Positions 8,746 through 16,688 of a stretch of 40,220 nt of DNA are shown one piece after another. The stretch is taken from contig JALFIB010000036.1 of NCBI GenBank assembly GCA_022776305.1, forward strand, positions 1-40,220, read 5' to 3'. Position 1 is the first letter of the stretch; each line of letters starts with the position of its first letter. Position numbers and translations under genes: made by a program. Origin of the DNA: Lachnospiraceae bacterium (GTDB taxonomy: Bacteria; Bacillota; Clostridia; Lachnospirales; Lachnospiraceae). The notes under the pieces were generated by a model. The model ran no database searches. It was not told the origin of the DNA and saw nothing but the letters and a program-made list of their open reading frames with translations.

Positions 8746-9459
8746 CTACAGACTGCGCTCCACATTTTTCATCGCTTTCTCCAGATGGGCATGCATTGCT
8801 TTATCAGCTGCAGCCGGATCATGAGCAGAAAGACCATCTAAAATATCGCGGTGAAACTGGATCGCCTCGTCCACACTGTCCCATGTTTCTATATCTTTTT
8901 CCAAAAACATAACATCCTGAATGATATTCCTCATGGCCTGAATCAGAACGACCAACAGATTATTCCCTGATGCTTTTGCAATAGCAACATGGAAATCCAG
9001 ATCAATGGAACGGCGTTTCCGTATAGGAAGATTTTTATCCTGAAGCCTCTTGTGGAGCTTTTCAAGCTTTGCCAGTTCCCCGTCTGTAATCCTCATTGCA
9101 GCCCTCCTGCAGGCAGAAGTCTCCAGTACGATTCTCGTATCATAAATCTGTCTGTAGTCAATATTGTCCAACACGATCATCCGGCTGATAACGTCAGAAA
9201 GATTATCTGCTTTTGGCTTTGTCACATAATTCCCCGCACCGTTACGCGTTTCCACAAGGCCGCGCTCTTTCAGGGTGTTCAATGATTCGCGCACCACATT
9301 TTTACTCACATTAAAATTTTCTGCCAGTGTCTGCTCAGACGGAAGTTTTTCACTGTCTTCCAGTTCTTCATTCAGTATCATGTCTTCAAGCCTGTCTGCA
9401 ATCTGTTCAGACAGCTTTGCTCTTACAATCGTAAAATTTTTATCTGTAATCGCTTCCAT
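8746..9459 (-). CDS. GntR/FadR-subfamily transcriptional regulator (GntR-2)
   Basis: A 237-residue paralogue of GntR-1 with the same length and layout: winged helix at about 12-80 (KLPSEQTLAENFNVSKNVVRES) and an FCD domain after residue 95. The recognition helix FNVSKNVVRESLN is shared exactly with GntR-1 apart from the residue following, so both should read the same operator. The effector-side halves differ more. It is the first gene of a unit with the DapA-family aldolase and lies between the ABC half and the TRAP half of the locus. Confidence 0.93.
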   Translation of the reverse strand: MEAITDKNFTIVRAKLSEQIADRLEDMILNEELEDSEKLPSEQTLAENFNVSKNVVRESLNTLKERGLVETRNGAGNYVTKPKADNLSDVISRMIVLDNIDYRQIYDTRIVLETSACRRAAMRITDGELAKLEKLHKRLQDKNLPIRKRRSIDLDFHVAIAKASGNNLLVVLIQAMRNIIQDVMFLEKDIETWDSVDEAIQFHRDILDGLSAHDPAAADKAMHAHLEKAMKNVERSL

Positions 9460-9527
9460 ATCTGTGCCTCCATCAATTTTCCGGTAAATATCCTTTATAG
9501 AGCCATATATACCGTCAAATTACAGCT

Positions 9528-9556
9528 ATCTTAGCACATCTCTTGCCAGCTTTCTA
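9528..9556 (-). promoter_or_regulatory. probable promoter of GntR-2 and the aldolase
   Basis: On the minus strand: TAGAAA (4 of 6), spacer 17, TAAGAT. It lies about 70 bases before the GntR-2 start. It has no copy of the CTGT-N3-ACAG operator at the start site, so this unit may be controlled differently from the two structural operons. Confidence 0.45.
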
Positions 9557-9569
9557 CACCTAATTTTAC

Positions 9570-9593
9570 TGATTGATAAATTTTTTTCAATCA
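9570..9593 (-). terminator. AT-rich hairpin at the end of the TRAP/dehydrogenase operon
   Basis: TGATTGA pairs with TCAATCA around an A/T loop and overlaps the stop codon of the last dehydrogenase gene. There is no clean T-run after it, so it may be a weak terminator or a 3' stabiliser. Confidence 0.4.
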
Positions 9594-10547
9594 TACAAGT
9601 CTATGCCAAGGATTTTGGTTTCTGTACAAAACATCAAGAATTGCATCTGCTGTACGCATTCCCGTTTCCGCATAGTTCTCATAAGATTCCGCTGCGGTAT
9701 GCGGTGTACAGATATAATTCGGGTACTTAAAGATCGGTGTATCTTTGGTTACCGGCTCATGTTCAAATACGTCTGAACCGTATCCTGCGATCTTACCTGA
9801 TTCGAGTGCCTCGCATACAGCTGCCTCATCAGCATTTACCCCTCTTGAAGTATTGACGATATATACGCCGTCTTTACAAAGTGCGATGGCTTCCTTTCCG
9901 ATAAAGTGGTATGTCTCCGGCATAGCCGGTACATGGACGGAAAGAATATCACTCTGTTGCAGGACTTCCTCCCTGCTGCACATAGTGACACCAAGTTCTT
10001 TTGCTGCTGCTTCATTCGGATAGGGATCATATGCAAGAATATGGCAGGAAAATCCTCTCAAAATAGTTGCCACATTTCTCGCCACTGCGCCAAATCCAAG
10101 CAGACCCACTGTTTTTCCGTGAAGTTCTGTAACCATCAGCCTGCGCCACTGTCCCTGTTTCGTTTCCTGATTGAGCTGCGGGCATTCACGGAGCAGGTTC
10201 AGCATCAGCATCACTGCATGCTCTGCCACAGAAACCGCATTGACACCCGGACAATTCGTGCAGACCACTCCATGACGTTTTGCAGCCTCCAGATCATAAT
10301 TATCCACACCCACACCAAACCTTGCAAGTACCTTCAGCTTCGGCGCCGCACTGAGGATTTCCTCATTCCATACCTCAACGCCTGCCACCGCACCGTCAAT
10401 ATCAGAAACCAGTTCCTTTAACTGCTCTTGTGAAAGGGGGCCGCCCGTAGTGTTCTCAATCACTTCACATCCGTTTTCTTCCAGATAAGCTTTTGCCTTT
10501 GCGCAATACTTTGAATAATTTGGCAATGCTGCCAATACTTTTTTCAT
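9591..10547 (-). CDS. D-2-hydroxyacid dehydrogenase, phosphoglycerate dehydrogenase-like (copy 2)
   Basis: A 318-residue NAD-dependent 2-hydroxyacid dehydrogenase. The nucleotide-binding loop is GLLGFGAVA (148-156). The catalytic triad is Arg235 (NTSRG), Glu264 (FEHEP) and His283 (TPHTA). There is no ACT or other serine-binding domain, so feedback-regulated serine synthesis is unlikely. It is a distant paralogue of the gene at 12127. It is last in the TRAP operon, 14 bases after an SDR gene. Having two such enzymes and two SDRs suggests stepwise oxidation and reduction of a hydroxy acid at different carbons or of opposite stereochemistry (inference). Confidence 0.9.
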   Translation of the reverse strand: MKKVLAALPNYSKYCAKAKAYLEENGCEVIENTTGGPLSQEQLKELVSDIDGAVAGVEVWNEEILSAAPKLKVLARFGVGVDNYDLEAAKRHGVVCTNCPGVNAVSVAEHAVMLMLNLLRECPQLNQETKQGQWRRLMVTELHGKTVGLLGFGAVARNVATILRGFSCHILAYDPYPNEAAAKELGVTMCSREEVLQQSDILSVHVPAMPETYHFIGKEAIALCKDGVYIVNTSRGVNADEAAVCEALESGKIAGYGSDVFEHEPVTKDTPIFKYPNYICTPHTAAESYENYAETGMRTADAILDVLYRNQNPWHRLV

Positions 10548-10561
10548 GTCATTTCTCCTCT

Positions 10562-11290
10562 TTACCAGCGATTGAATCCCCGCATTACCAGTGTCTGGCT
10601 GTTCATTCCCTCAGATAAGTCGGAAGCTAAAAATACTGCTGCATTTGCCACAGTCTCAGGCTGGAACAAGTCCCCGCCGGCCTGCAGGATAAATTCCCGC
10701 CGCTCTGATTTCTGGAACAGTTCTGTATCTACCGGTCCCGGGCAGATCACATTGACACGGATGCCAAGGGGGCGCACCTCATCACCTACCGCCTGTGTCA
10801 GGCACACAACGCCTGCTTTTGCCGTGGCATATGCCGCACTTCCCGGCAGTCCGCGCAGGGCAGCCCCGGAACCAATATTCACTACGTTTCCGGACTTGCG
10901 CTCTGCCATATAAGGCATGACTGCTTTCATCATCAGCATAACGGAACGCAGGTTCATCTCGCAGATCTCATCGAACACTTCAATGGGCATCTCCAAGAAA
11001 GGCATCTCTTTCGATATTCCCGCATTATTTACAAGGATGTCGATTTTTTCATGCTTCTTAATAATCTCTGCCACCATGTTTGTCACGCTTTTCCAATCAC
11101 GGACGTCACACACATAGCAGTCTGCATTTCCGCCTTTTTGCCTGATCTCAGCCTCCACGGTTTTCAGTGTATCCATTTTCCTGCCCACGAGGATCGCACA
11201 GGCTCCCTCTGATGCCATTTTTACGGCGATGGCTTTTCCGATTCCCCGGCTTGCACCGGTAACTAAAGCTGTCTTTCCTTCTAGTAACAT
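10562..11290 (-). CDS. short-chain dehydrogenase/reductase (SDR), FabG-like, copy 2
   Basis: A 242-residue classical SDR: cofactor loop TGASRGIG (11-18), NNAG (88-91) and active-site YxxxK at Tyr154/Lys158 (AAYATAKAG). The C-terminus RGFNRW is short. It acts on an alcohol/ketone pair with NAD(P)H; the substrate is not deducible. It sits between the other SDR gene and a hydroxyacid dehydrogenase with short gaps, all in one direction. Confidence 0.9.
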   Translation of the reverse strand: MLLEGKTALVTGASRGIGKAIAVKMASEGACAILVGRKMDTLKTVEAEIRQKGGNADCYVCDVRDWKSVTNMVAEIIKKHEKIDILVNNAGISKEMPFLEMPIEVFDEICEMNLRSVMLMMKAVMPYMAERKSGNVVNIGSGAALRGLPGSAAYATAKAGVVCLTQAVGDEVRPLGIRVNVICPGPVDTELFQKSERREFILQAGGDLFQPETVANAAVFLASDLSEGMNSQTLVMRGFNRW

Positions 11291-11325
11291 CTTGTTCCTC
11301 CCGATTTTACAAGTATCTGAGACTA

Positions 11326-12105
11326 CTATTTATCTCTCCATGCCATTGCAGCATCCTGAACGGCAAACTTTCCGCCTGTGATCTCAATGTCACAGGCTGT
11401 TATATACGCCGCCGCATCCGATGACAAAAATACAACTGGTTTTGCCAGATCCTCCGGTCGTCCGATTCTTCCCGCCGGAATGTCTTTTACAAATTTTTCC
11501 TGATACTCAGAGATAAACTCTTCGCTGATCCCTGTAAGTATCATTCCCGGAATATATCCCAGAACGCGGATCCCATAGGGAGCAAGGGAAGCCCCCGCAG
11601 TTTTTGTCAGGCTGGAAACACCTGCTTTTGTCGCCGCATAAACAGCTCCGTTGGCATGGGGGATCAGCGCTGCAAAGCTGGAAGCGTTGATGATCACACC
11701 GGACCCCTGAGGGATCATATGCTCTGCCGCAATGCGGGTACCCCAGAAAACACCGTCCAGATTGATCCGATTTACCTGTTCCCATTCTTCCACTGTAAAA
11801 TCCATAAACCTGCGGTTGATGGCAATGCCTGCATTATTGATCCAGATGTCAATGTGGCCGAACTTTTCCGCCACACGGCCGGCAAATGCCCGTACTTCTT
11901 CTTGTTTGCTCACATCGGCAGTTTCGTAATAAATGGAATATCCTTCCTCAGACGCTTCTTTCGCAAATTCTTCCAGAACCTGCAGGCGCCTTCCGAACAC
12001 TGCCACCTGAACGCCTTCTTTTAAGTACTCTTTCGCAATCGCTTTACCAATACCGGTAGCTCCTCCGGAGATTACCGCTACCTTCCCTTGTAAATGTAAA
12101 TCCAT
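11326..12105 (-). CDS. short-chain dehydrogenase/reductase (SDR), copy 1
   Basis: A 259-residue classical SDR with GGATGIG (14-20), NNAG (90-93) and the catalytic Tyr156/Lys160 in AVYAATKAG. The sequence PAGRIGRPEDLAKPVVFLSSD near residue 215 is the usual C-terminal SDR block. It belongs to a different subgroup from its neighbour: the loops around 95-105 and the C-terminus differ, so the two are unlikely to be redundant. It lies 21 bases after the first hydroxyacid dehydrogenase gene. Confidence 0.9.
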   Translation of the reverse strand: MDLHLQGKVAVISGGATGIGKAIAKEYLKEGVQVAVFGRRLQVLEEFAKEASEEGYSIYYETADVSKQEEVRAFAGRVAEKFGHIDIWINNAGIAINRRFMDFTVEEWEQVNRINLDGVFWGTRIAAEHMIPQGSGVIINASSFAALIPHANGAVYAATKAGVSSLTKTAGASLAPYGIRVLGYIPGMILTGISEEFISEYQEKFVKDIPAGRIGRPEDLAKPVVFLSSDAAAYITACDIEITGGKFAVQDAAMAWRDK

Positions 12106-12126
12106 AGGACCGCCTCATTTTCGTTT

Positions 12127-13098
12127 TTATCGGTTGACACAGTGCTCCGGTTCTTCCCCTTTCAGAACCTTAATAATATCTCTTGCCGTAGTCATACTTA
12201 CGTTATGGTAGGATTCTTCTGTCTCTGCACCTGTATGCGGAGTCAGAACGATGTTCTTGCATTTTAAGATCGCTGCATCCTTCGGAAGGGGTTCTACCTC
12301 AAATGCATCCAGCGCAGCTCCTGCGATCTGACCGCTTTCCATTGCTCTTGCCAAAGCGTCAAGGTCAACGAGGGCACCTCTTGCCGGGTTGATCAAAAAT
12401 GCACCTTTTTTCATTGTTGCAAATGTCTCATCATTGAACAGATGGTATGTATCCGGTGTTGCCGGAATATGAATGCTGACGATGTCACTCTTTGTAATGA
12501 CCTCTTCTCTTGTGGTCATTTTTACCCCAAGCTCTTTTGCTGCTTTTTCGTTGGGATATAAATCAAATGCCAGTACTTCCACATCAAAGCTCTGCAGTTT
12601 CTTTGCTACAAGCCTTGCGATGGCACCGAATCCCAGCAAGCCTATGGTCTTTCCTTTGATCTCATTTCCCATAGCCCTTGGCCACTCACCATTTTCCATA
12701 GCTTTGTGGAGGGGAACTACGTATCTGAGCAGGTCAAGCATAAATGCGATGGTAAGCTCAGCTACTGCATTGGAATTTTGTCCCGGAGCATTGAGTGCTG
12801 TCACCCCATATTTCTTTGCCAGCTCTCCATCGATGTTGTCTACACCTACGCCAAACTTTGCCACTGCCTTAAGGTTTGGCAGAGCCTGATATTTCTTTTC
12901 ATCGCGGTAATCATCCATACCGATCAATGCTGCAACGATGGTATCCTTCTGAGGATGGTTCTCGATTTCTTCTGTGGTGTAGGATGGGAATGATTTTTCT
13001 GTATCATAGATTACTCCGTAGCCGTTTTCTTCAAATAATTTCCATGCATCCTTGCACAATGTATCAAAATGTGATGCCGATACCAATACGTTCTGCAT
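12127..13098 (-). CDS. D-2-hydroxyacid dehydrogenase, phosphoglycerate dehydrogenase-like (copy 1)
   Basis: A 323-residue protein when started at 13098 (MQNVLVS), where AAGGAGAG precedes the ATG; the start 24 bases upstream would place that site inside the gene. It has KFGVGVDN (81-88), cofactor loop GLLGFGAIA (153-161), and catalytic Arg240 (NPARG), Glu269 (FEVEP) and His288 (TPHTG). It lacks the ACT domain of biosynthetic SerA. It follows the TRAP binding-protein gene and probably oxidises or reduces the imported acid (inference). Confidence 0.9.
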   Translation of the reverse strand: MQNVLVSASHFDTLCKDAWKLFEENGYGVIYDTEKSFPSYTTEEIENHPQKDTIVAALIGMDDYRDEKKYQALPNLKAVAKFGVGVDNIDGELAKKYGVTALNAPGQNSNAVAELTIAFMLDLLRYVVPLHKAMENGEWPRAMGNEIKGKTIGLLGFGAIARLVAKKLQSFDVEVLAFDLYPNEKAAKELGVKMTTREEVITKSDIVSIHIPATPDTYHLFNDETFATMKKGAFLINPARGALVDLDALARAMESGQIAGAALDAFEVEPLPKDAAILKCKNIVLTPHTGAETEESYHNVSMTTARDIIKVLKGEEPEHCVNR

Positions 13099-13155
13099 AA
13101 ATCTCTCCTTCTTTCCCGCCATTTTCTTAATGTCGTCTTAATATATTTTTTTACA

Positions 13156-13189
13156 GGAATCGCCCTGCCATCCTGTGCAGAGCGATTCC
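13156..13189 (-). other. intercistronic hairpin after the TRAP binding-protein gene
   Basis: GGAATCGC (13156-13163) pairs perfectly with GCGATTCC (13182-13189). The minus transcript continues with TGTAAAAAAA rather than a T-run, so an mRNA-stabilising or processing hairpin that keeps the binding protein abundant is more likely than a full terminator. Confidence 0.55.
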
Positions 13190-13230
13190 CTTTTACCTAT
13201 TTATCAGCCATGCACGCTACAGGCTAAATT

Positions 13231-14337
13231 TTAATATCCAAATGTTGCGTTTACGTCTTCGATGGTTGCTGCATAAGCTTCGTCGCCCATGTAGTTCTCT
13301 TCGATCATTGCAGCTGCTGATGCATAGAATGCATCCATATCCAGTTCATCCTGACCTACGATTGTAAGACCAGCTTCTTCCATTGTCTTGTAGCACTCAT
13401 CTGTGAATGCATCAATATCTACTTTGTACTGGTCGCCAAGGTATTTCTGGAACAGAGCCTGAGCAAGTGCCTTGTAGTCATCCGGAAGTGCATCCCATGC
13501 TGTTGAGTTTGTGTAGAATGCAGAGATCAGGTAGCAGTGCTCTGTCTGATAGAATGTATCCAGAACTTCGTAGAATTTACCGTCAACTGTGTTGGAAGCC
13601 GGATTGTCCTGTCCCTGAACTACACCTGTCTGAAGTGCTGTGTAAAGCTCTGTGTAAGCGATCGGCACCGGAGTAGCACCAAGTGCGGAGATAACGTTCT
13701 GCCATACCTGAGCGTCCATACAACGAACCTTTGTACCCTTCAGTTCTTCCGGAGATGTGATCTGTTTTACACCCTTTGTGGAAAGACATCTGGAACCGGA
13801 GCACTGGAAGCCAAGTGTTACGAGATTGGAAGCTTCTTCCAGCTCTGCCCACATCTCATGTGCCATATCAGCTGTAGCAAGGTATGTCAGCTGGTCTTCT
13901 GCTGAATGGAACAGGTACGGAAGTGCGAAAACACCGATTCTCTCAACGTAGTTCGGCATAACGGTTACGTTGGAAGTAACGAACTGTACTGTGTTGTTGC
14001 GGCAAAGCTCAACTGCTTCGTTCTCAGAACCAAGCTCTGAATTGTAGAATACGTCCCATGTGAATTTGCCGTCTGTGAGCTCTGCAAGATCCTCAGCGAT
14101 TCTTGCGATAGCTACGGACTGGGGATTGTCCTCTGTCAGGCAGCTTGCGACTGTCCAAACGATTTCATCTTCAGATGTGATCTCAACATCAATGTTTGCT
14201 TCCGGATCACCTTCACGGTAGTAAACGCCCCATCCCGGATAGTGCTCTTCCTCAGCCTGAACGGTGCAAACCATTGCGCTCATTGCCATTGTTGCAGCAA
14301 TTGCCACTGACATAGCTTTTACAATTCTTTTTTTCAT
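13231..14337 (-). CDS. TRAP transporter substrate-binding protein (DctP family)
   Basis: A 368-residue extracytoplasmic protein. The N-terminal signal peptide runs to about VQA-EEE; the cysteine at residue 24 is not in a lipobox context. The DctP fold is shown by LKGTKVRCMDAQVWQNVISALGATP (arginine that clamps the substrate carboxylate) and YTALQTGVVQGQDNP. TRAP binding proteins usually bind carboxylates, which fits a hydroxyacid or sugar-acid pathway. The gene comes after DctQ and DctM, set off by a 146-base gap with hairpins. GAAAGGAG precedes the start. Confidence 0.93.
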   Translation of the reverse strand: MKKRIVKAMSVAIAATMAMSAMVCTVQAEEEHYPGWGVYYREGDPEANIDVEITSEDEIVWTVASCLTEDNPQSVAIARIAEDLAELTDGKFTWDVFYNSELGSENEAVELCRNNTVQFVTSNVTVMPNYVERIGVFALPYLFHSAEDQLTYLATADMAHEMWAELEEASNLVTLGFQCSGSRCLSTKGVKQITSPEELKGTKVRCMDAQVWQNVISALGATPVPIAYTELYTALQTGVVQGQDNPASNTVDGKFYEVLDTFYQTEHCYLISAFYTNSTAWDALPDDYKALAQALFQKYLGDQYKVDIDAFTDECYKTMEEAGLTIVGQDELDMDAFYASAAAMIEENYMGDEAYAATIEDVNATFGY

Positions 14338-14376
14338 TACTTGTTCTCCTTTCGGTTTTAAAATGTTTTATTTAGT

Positions 14377-14442
14377 AAAGCGGAGGTTACCAGACCGCTT
14401 TCCTACGTAGTGATAGTTGGCCAAATGGCGCCTGTACGCCAT
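14377..14442 (-). other. two hairpins in the DctM-DctP gap
   Basis: AAAGCGG (14377-14383) pairs with CCGCTTT (14395-14401), and ATGGCG (14425-14430) with CGCCAT (14437-14442). They lie in the 146-base gap before the binding-protein gene. A role in uncoupling DctP expression from the membrane subunits is plausible but inferred. Confidence 0.55.
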
Positions 14443-14483
14443 CTGACCGTGTAAGTACCGCAAATGGGACTTACTTGATTCGA

Positions 14484-15785
14484 TTATACTGCCATGCCAA
14501 GAAGTCTCGGGATCGTCAATGTAATTGCCGGGCAGAAGGTAACGAGGGCAAGGGCAACAAACATCGGGATCAGCCATGGCATGACGTACTTGACGACTTT
14601 ATTAAACGGCGTCTTCGTGGCACCTGCCAGCATGAACAGTGACTGTCCGTAAGGCGGAGTCATAAGACCGATCATCAGGTTCATAACTACGATGATACCA
14701 AGGTGGATCTCAGAAATACCGAGCTGCTGAACCAGCGGCTGGAAGATCGGTACCAGAAGAAGGATCGTCGGTGTAGAGTCAAGGATCATACCAAAGAACA
14801 GAAGGATCAGGTCGATCAGCAGCAGGATGATCCATTTATTTGTGGTAAGGGAAAGCATACCGTTCAGCATCAATTTTCCAAGATGCTCAAACTGGAGTAC
14901 CCATCCAAAGAGGGATGCGGATGCAACGATAGCAAGTGCTGGTACGATACCTGTAACTGTTTCGCTGACGCTGTCTTTGATTTTGCTTACCGGCATCTCT
15001 TTATATACGAAGCAAACGACTACGAGACAGTAAGCAATGGCGATACAGGAAGCCTCGGTCGGTGTGAAGATACCGCAGGAAATACCGCCTAGGATGATGA
15101 CGATCATCATCAAAGCCCAGAAGCTCTTTCTGAACAGCTGCCATCTTACTTTCCACGGCTGCTTTGCATGTACCTTATATCCTCTCTTCTTCGCAGCAAT
15201 GAATACGTAAACTGCAAGGATCAGTCCGATAACAATACCGGGGCCTACACCTGCCATAAACAGAGTACCTACAGAAACGCTTGCCGCAGCTCCGTAAATA
15301 ACCATCGGGATGGAAGGCGGAACGATCGGTCCCATGGTAGCAGATGCAGCAGTAACACCAAAGATCAGATCATCTTCGTATCCCTCATCTCGCATGGCTT
15401 TGATCTCAACCTGACCAAGTCCGCCTACGTCTGCAAGGGCAGATCCGGACATACCGGAAAAAATAAAGGATGAAAAGATATTAACGTATGCAAGACCGCC
15501 CGGGTAATGACCCAGCATAGAACGGCACCATCCGAAGATACGGTCTGTGATACCGCCCTGATTCATGATAATACCTGCCATCATGAACATGGGGATAGCC
15601 AGAAGCACGAAGTTGTTCAGGCTGCCGTACATCTTTGCCATAACTGCCATGTTATCAATGCCGCCATGAAGAAATACATAAGCAAGGCCGCTGCATAGAA
15701 GACTCAGGTAAATCGGCGCTCCGAAAAACAGAAATACTACAAATATTACAAGAAAAGCGATAAACGCTACACTAAAACCACCCAT
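14484..15785 (-). CDS. TRAP transporter large permease (DctM family)
   Basis: A 433-residue membrane protein with about 12 helices. Family marks include LLAIPMFMMAGIIMNQGGITDRI, SGSALADVGGLGQVEIKAM, ITAASATMGPIVPPSIPMVIYG-type blocks and VMNLMIGLMTPPYGQSLF near the C-terminus. It is the ion-coupled translocation subunit. Its start is 2 bases from the DctQ stop, so the two are coupled. Together with DctP and DctQ it forms a secondary importer, most often driven by sodium. Confidence 0.94.
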   Translation of the reverse strand: MGGFSVAFIAFLVIFVVFLFFGAPIYLSLLCSGLAYVFLHGGIDNMAVMAKMYGSLNNFVLLAIPMFMMAGIIMNQGGITDRIFGWCRSMLGHYPGGLAYVNIFSSFIFSGMSGSALADVGGLGQVEIKAMRDEGYEDDLIFGVTAASATMGPIVPPSIPMVIYGAAASVSVGTLFMAGVGPGIVIGLILAVYVFIAAKKRGYKVHAKQPWKVRWQLFRKSFWALMMIVIILGGISCGIFTPTEASCIAIAYCLVVVCFVYKEMPVSKIKDSVSETVTGIVPALAIVASASLFGWVLQFEHLGKLMLNGMLSLTTNKWIILLLIDLILLFFGMILDSTPTILLLVPIFQPLVQQLGISEIHLGIIVVMNLMIGLMTPPYGQSLFMLAGATKTPFNKVVKYVMPWLIPMFVALALVTFCPAITLTIPRLLGMAV

Positions 15786-15787
15786 GA

Positions 15788-16264
15788 TTACGCCTCCTTA
15801 AACTGCGGAATGTGCTCTGTGATCAGTTTCTCGATAATACGGATCACATTCAGAATCGCACTGATGGCAACGATCGATGTAGTGATACCCTGATTGATCC
15901 GCAATACAGATGTAACAGAATTACTCATATAAATGATGTACTGTACTCCGTAAAATCCGATCCATACGAAGATGGCCAGTGCTACGATATCCCAGAAGAT
16001 CGTAAACAGAACAGATACTTTCTTCGGCATCTTATCCAGTACGATCGTCACATTGATGTGCTTATCGTATTTTGTACCATAAGAAATTCCCATAAAGATG
16101 AGCCAGATGAACACTAATCTTGCTGCTTCTTCCGTCCATGTGAACGGGCTGTTGAAAACAACACGTGAGATGATTCCGGCCATAACGATAAAGAACAGGG
16201 CTACGAATAAAGCCATCATGATCCATCGTTCAAAATTATCCAAAACATACTTTAATTTCTTCAA
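15788..16264 (-). CDS. TRAP transporter small permease (DctQ family)
   Basis: A 158-residue protein with four predicted membrane helices and the DctQ signature FTWTEEAARLVFIWLIFMGISY at about residues 40-62. It partners DctM in the membrane. It is the first gene of the operon, with its promoter and operator about 100 bases upstream. Confidence 0.93.
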   Translation of the reverse strand: MKKLKYVLDNFERWIMMALFVALFFIVMAGIISRVVFNSPFTWTEEAARLVFIWLIFMGISYGTKYDKHINVTIVLDKMPKKVSVLFTIFWDIVALAIFVWIGFYGVQYIIYMSNSVTSVLRINQGITTSIVAISAILNVIRIIEKLITEHIPQFKEA

Positions 16265-16356
16265 CTTATTTACCTCCTAATTTTCTTACACTCTCAAAAT
16301 ATGAAAACCCTCCTGTCCTCCTCTCTTTCAGCCTTTTTTCACGTACTCCTTATCAC

Positions 16357-16367
16357 CTGTACTACAG
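16357..16367 (-). promoter_or_regulatory. candidate GntR operator at the TRAP operon start
   Basis: CTGT-ACT-ACAG, an inverted repeat next to the -10 box, in the same position as the longer palindrome at 7518-7532. The loss of the outer base pairs seen at the other site suggests a weaker version. Confidence 0.6.
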
Positions 16368-16369
16368 CA

Positions 16370-16398
16370 ATGATACCATACTTTGACAATTGTGTCTA
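16370..16398 (-). promoter_or_regulatory. SigA promoter of the TRAP/dehydrogenase operon
   Basis: On the minus strand: TAGACA, spacer of exactly 17, TATCAT. The surrounding sequence aligns with the promoter at 7533-7561 (shared TGTGGAAT before and ACAGGTGA after). The rest of the 424-base gap 16265-16688 holds the hairpin and terminator listed next and an AT-rich stretch without other visible signals. Confidence 0.82.
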
Positions 16399-16568
16399 TT
16401 CCACATAATAAATGAATTTGAGCATCGATTTTTGTACATATTTTTTATTCTTATTTTATAAAAAGTTTATTTTTTTGCGAAATATAAAGGTATTTCTCGT
16501 GTTTTCCAAAACTGATTTCGTTATTTTTTCGTCAATGCCACTTTGAGTAAGAGGAACAGGCATTTTTA

Positions 16569-16597
16569 CGTTATAGGAAATCGTAATTTCTATAACG
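16569..16597. repeat. conserved hairpin element, copy A
   Basis: CGTTATAG...CTATAACG closes an inner AAAT/ATTT pair around CGTA. The core GGAAATCGTAATTT is shared with copy B at 26987-27028, while the outer stem bases differ in a paired way (TATA/TATA here, TCT/AGA there). Both copies lie just downstream of a minus-strand terminator. Confidence 0.6.
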
Positions 16598-16604
16598 AAA
16601 AAAA

Positions 16605-16642
16605 GACCGTTATGATGATCTTTCCTGACCACCAAAACGGCC
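16605..16642 (-). terminator. terminator of the ATP synthase operon
   Basis: On the minus strand GGCCGTT pairs with AACGGTC (one G-T pair), followed by a run of seven T. It lies 47 bases past the atpC stop. Confidence 0.8.
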
Positions 16643-16688
16643 TTCGCCTATAACTTCTGCCTTATAAATATAAGTATATTCTGCAAAA

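Noticed and set aside
9591-13098. Serine biosynthesis genes (serA)
   Set aside because: Both dehydrogenases lack the regulatory C-terminal domain, and serC or serB do not accompany them; the setting is catabolic.
1-16264. Sulfonate (sulfolactate or dihydroxypropanesulfonate) pathway suggested by TRAP, hydroxyacid dehydrogenases and a TauE/SafE exporter
   Set aside because: No sulfolyase (SuyAB or glycyl-radical type) or other carbon-sulfur cleaving enzyme is present, the exporter is in a separate convergent unit, and a DapA aldolase does not fit. Kept only as a remote option.
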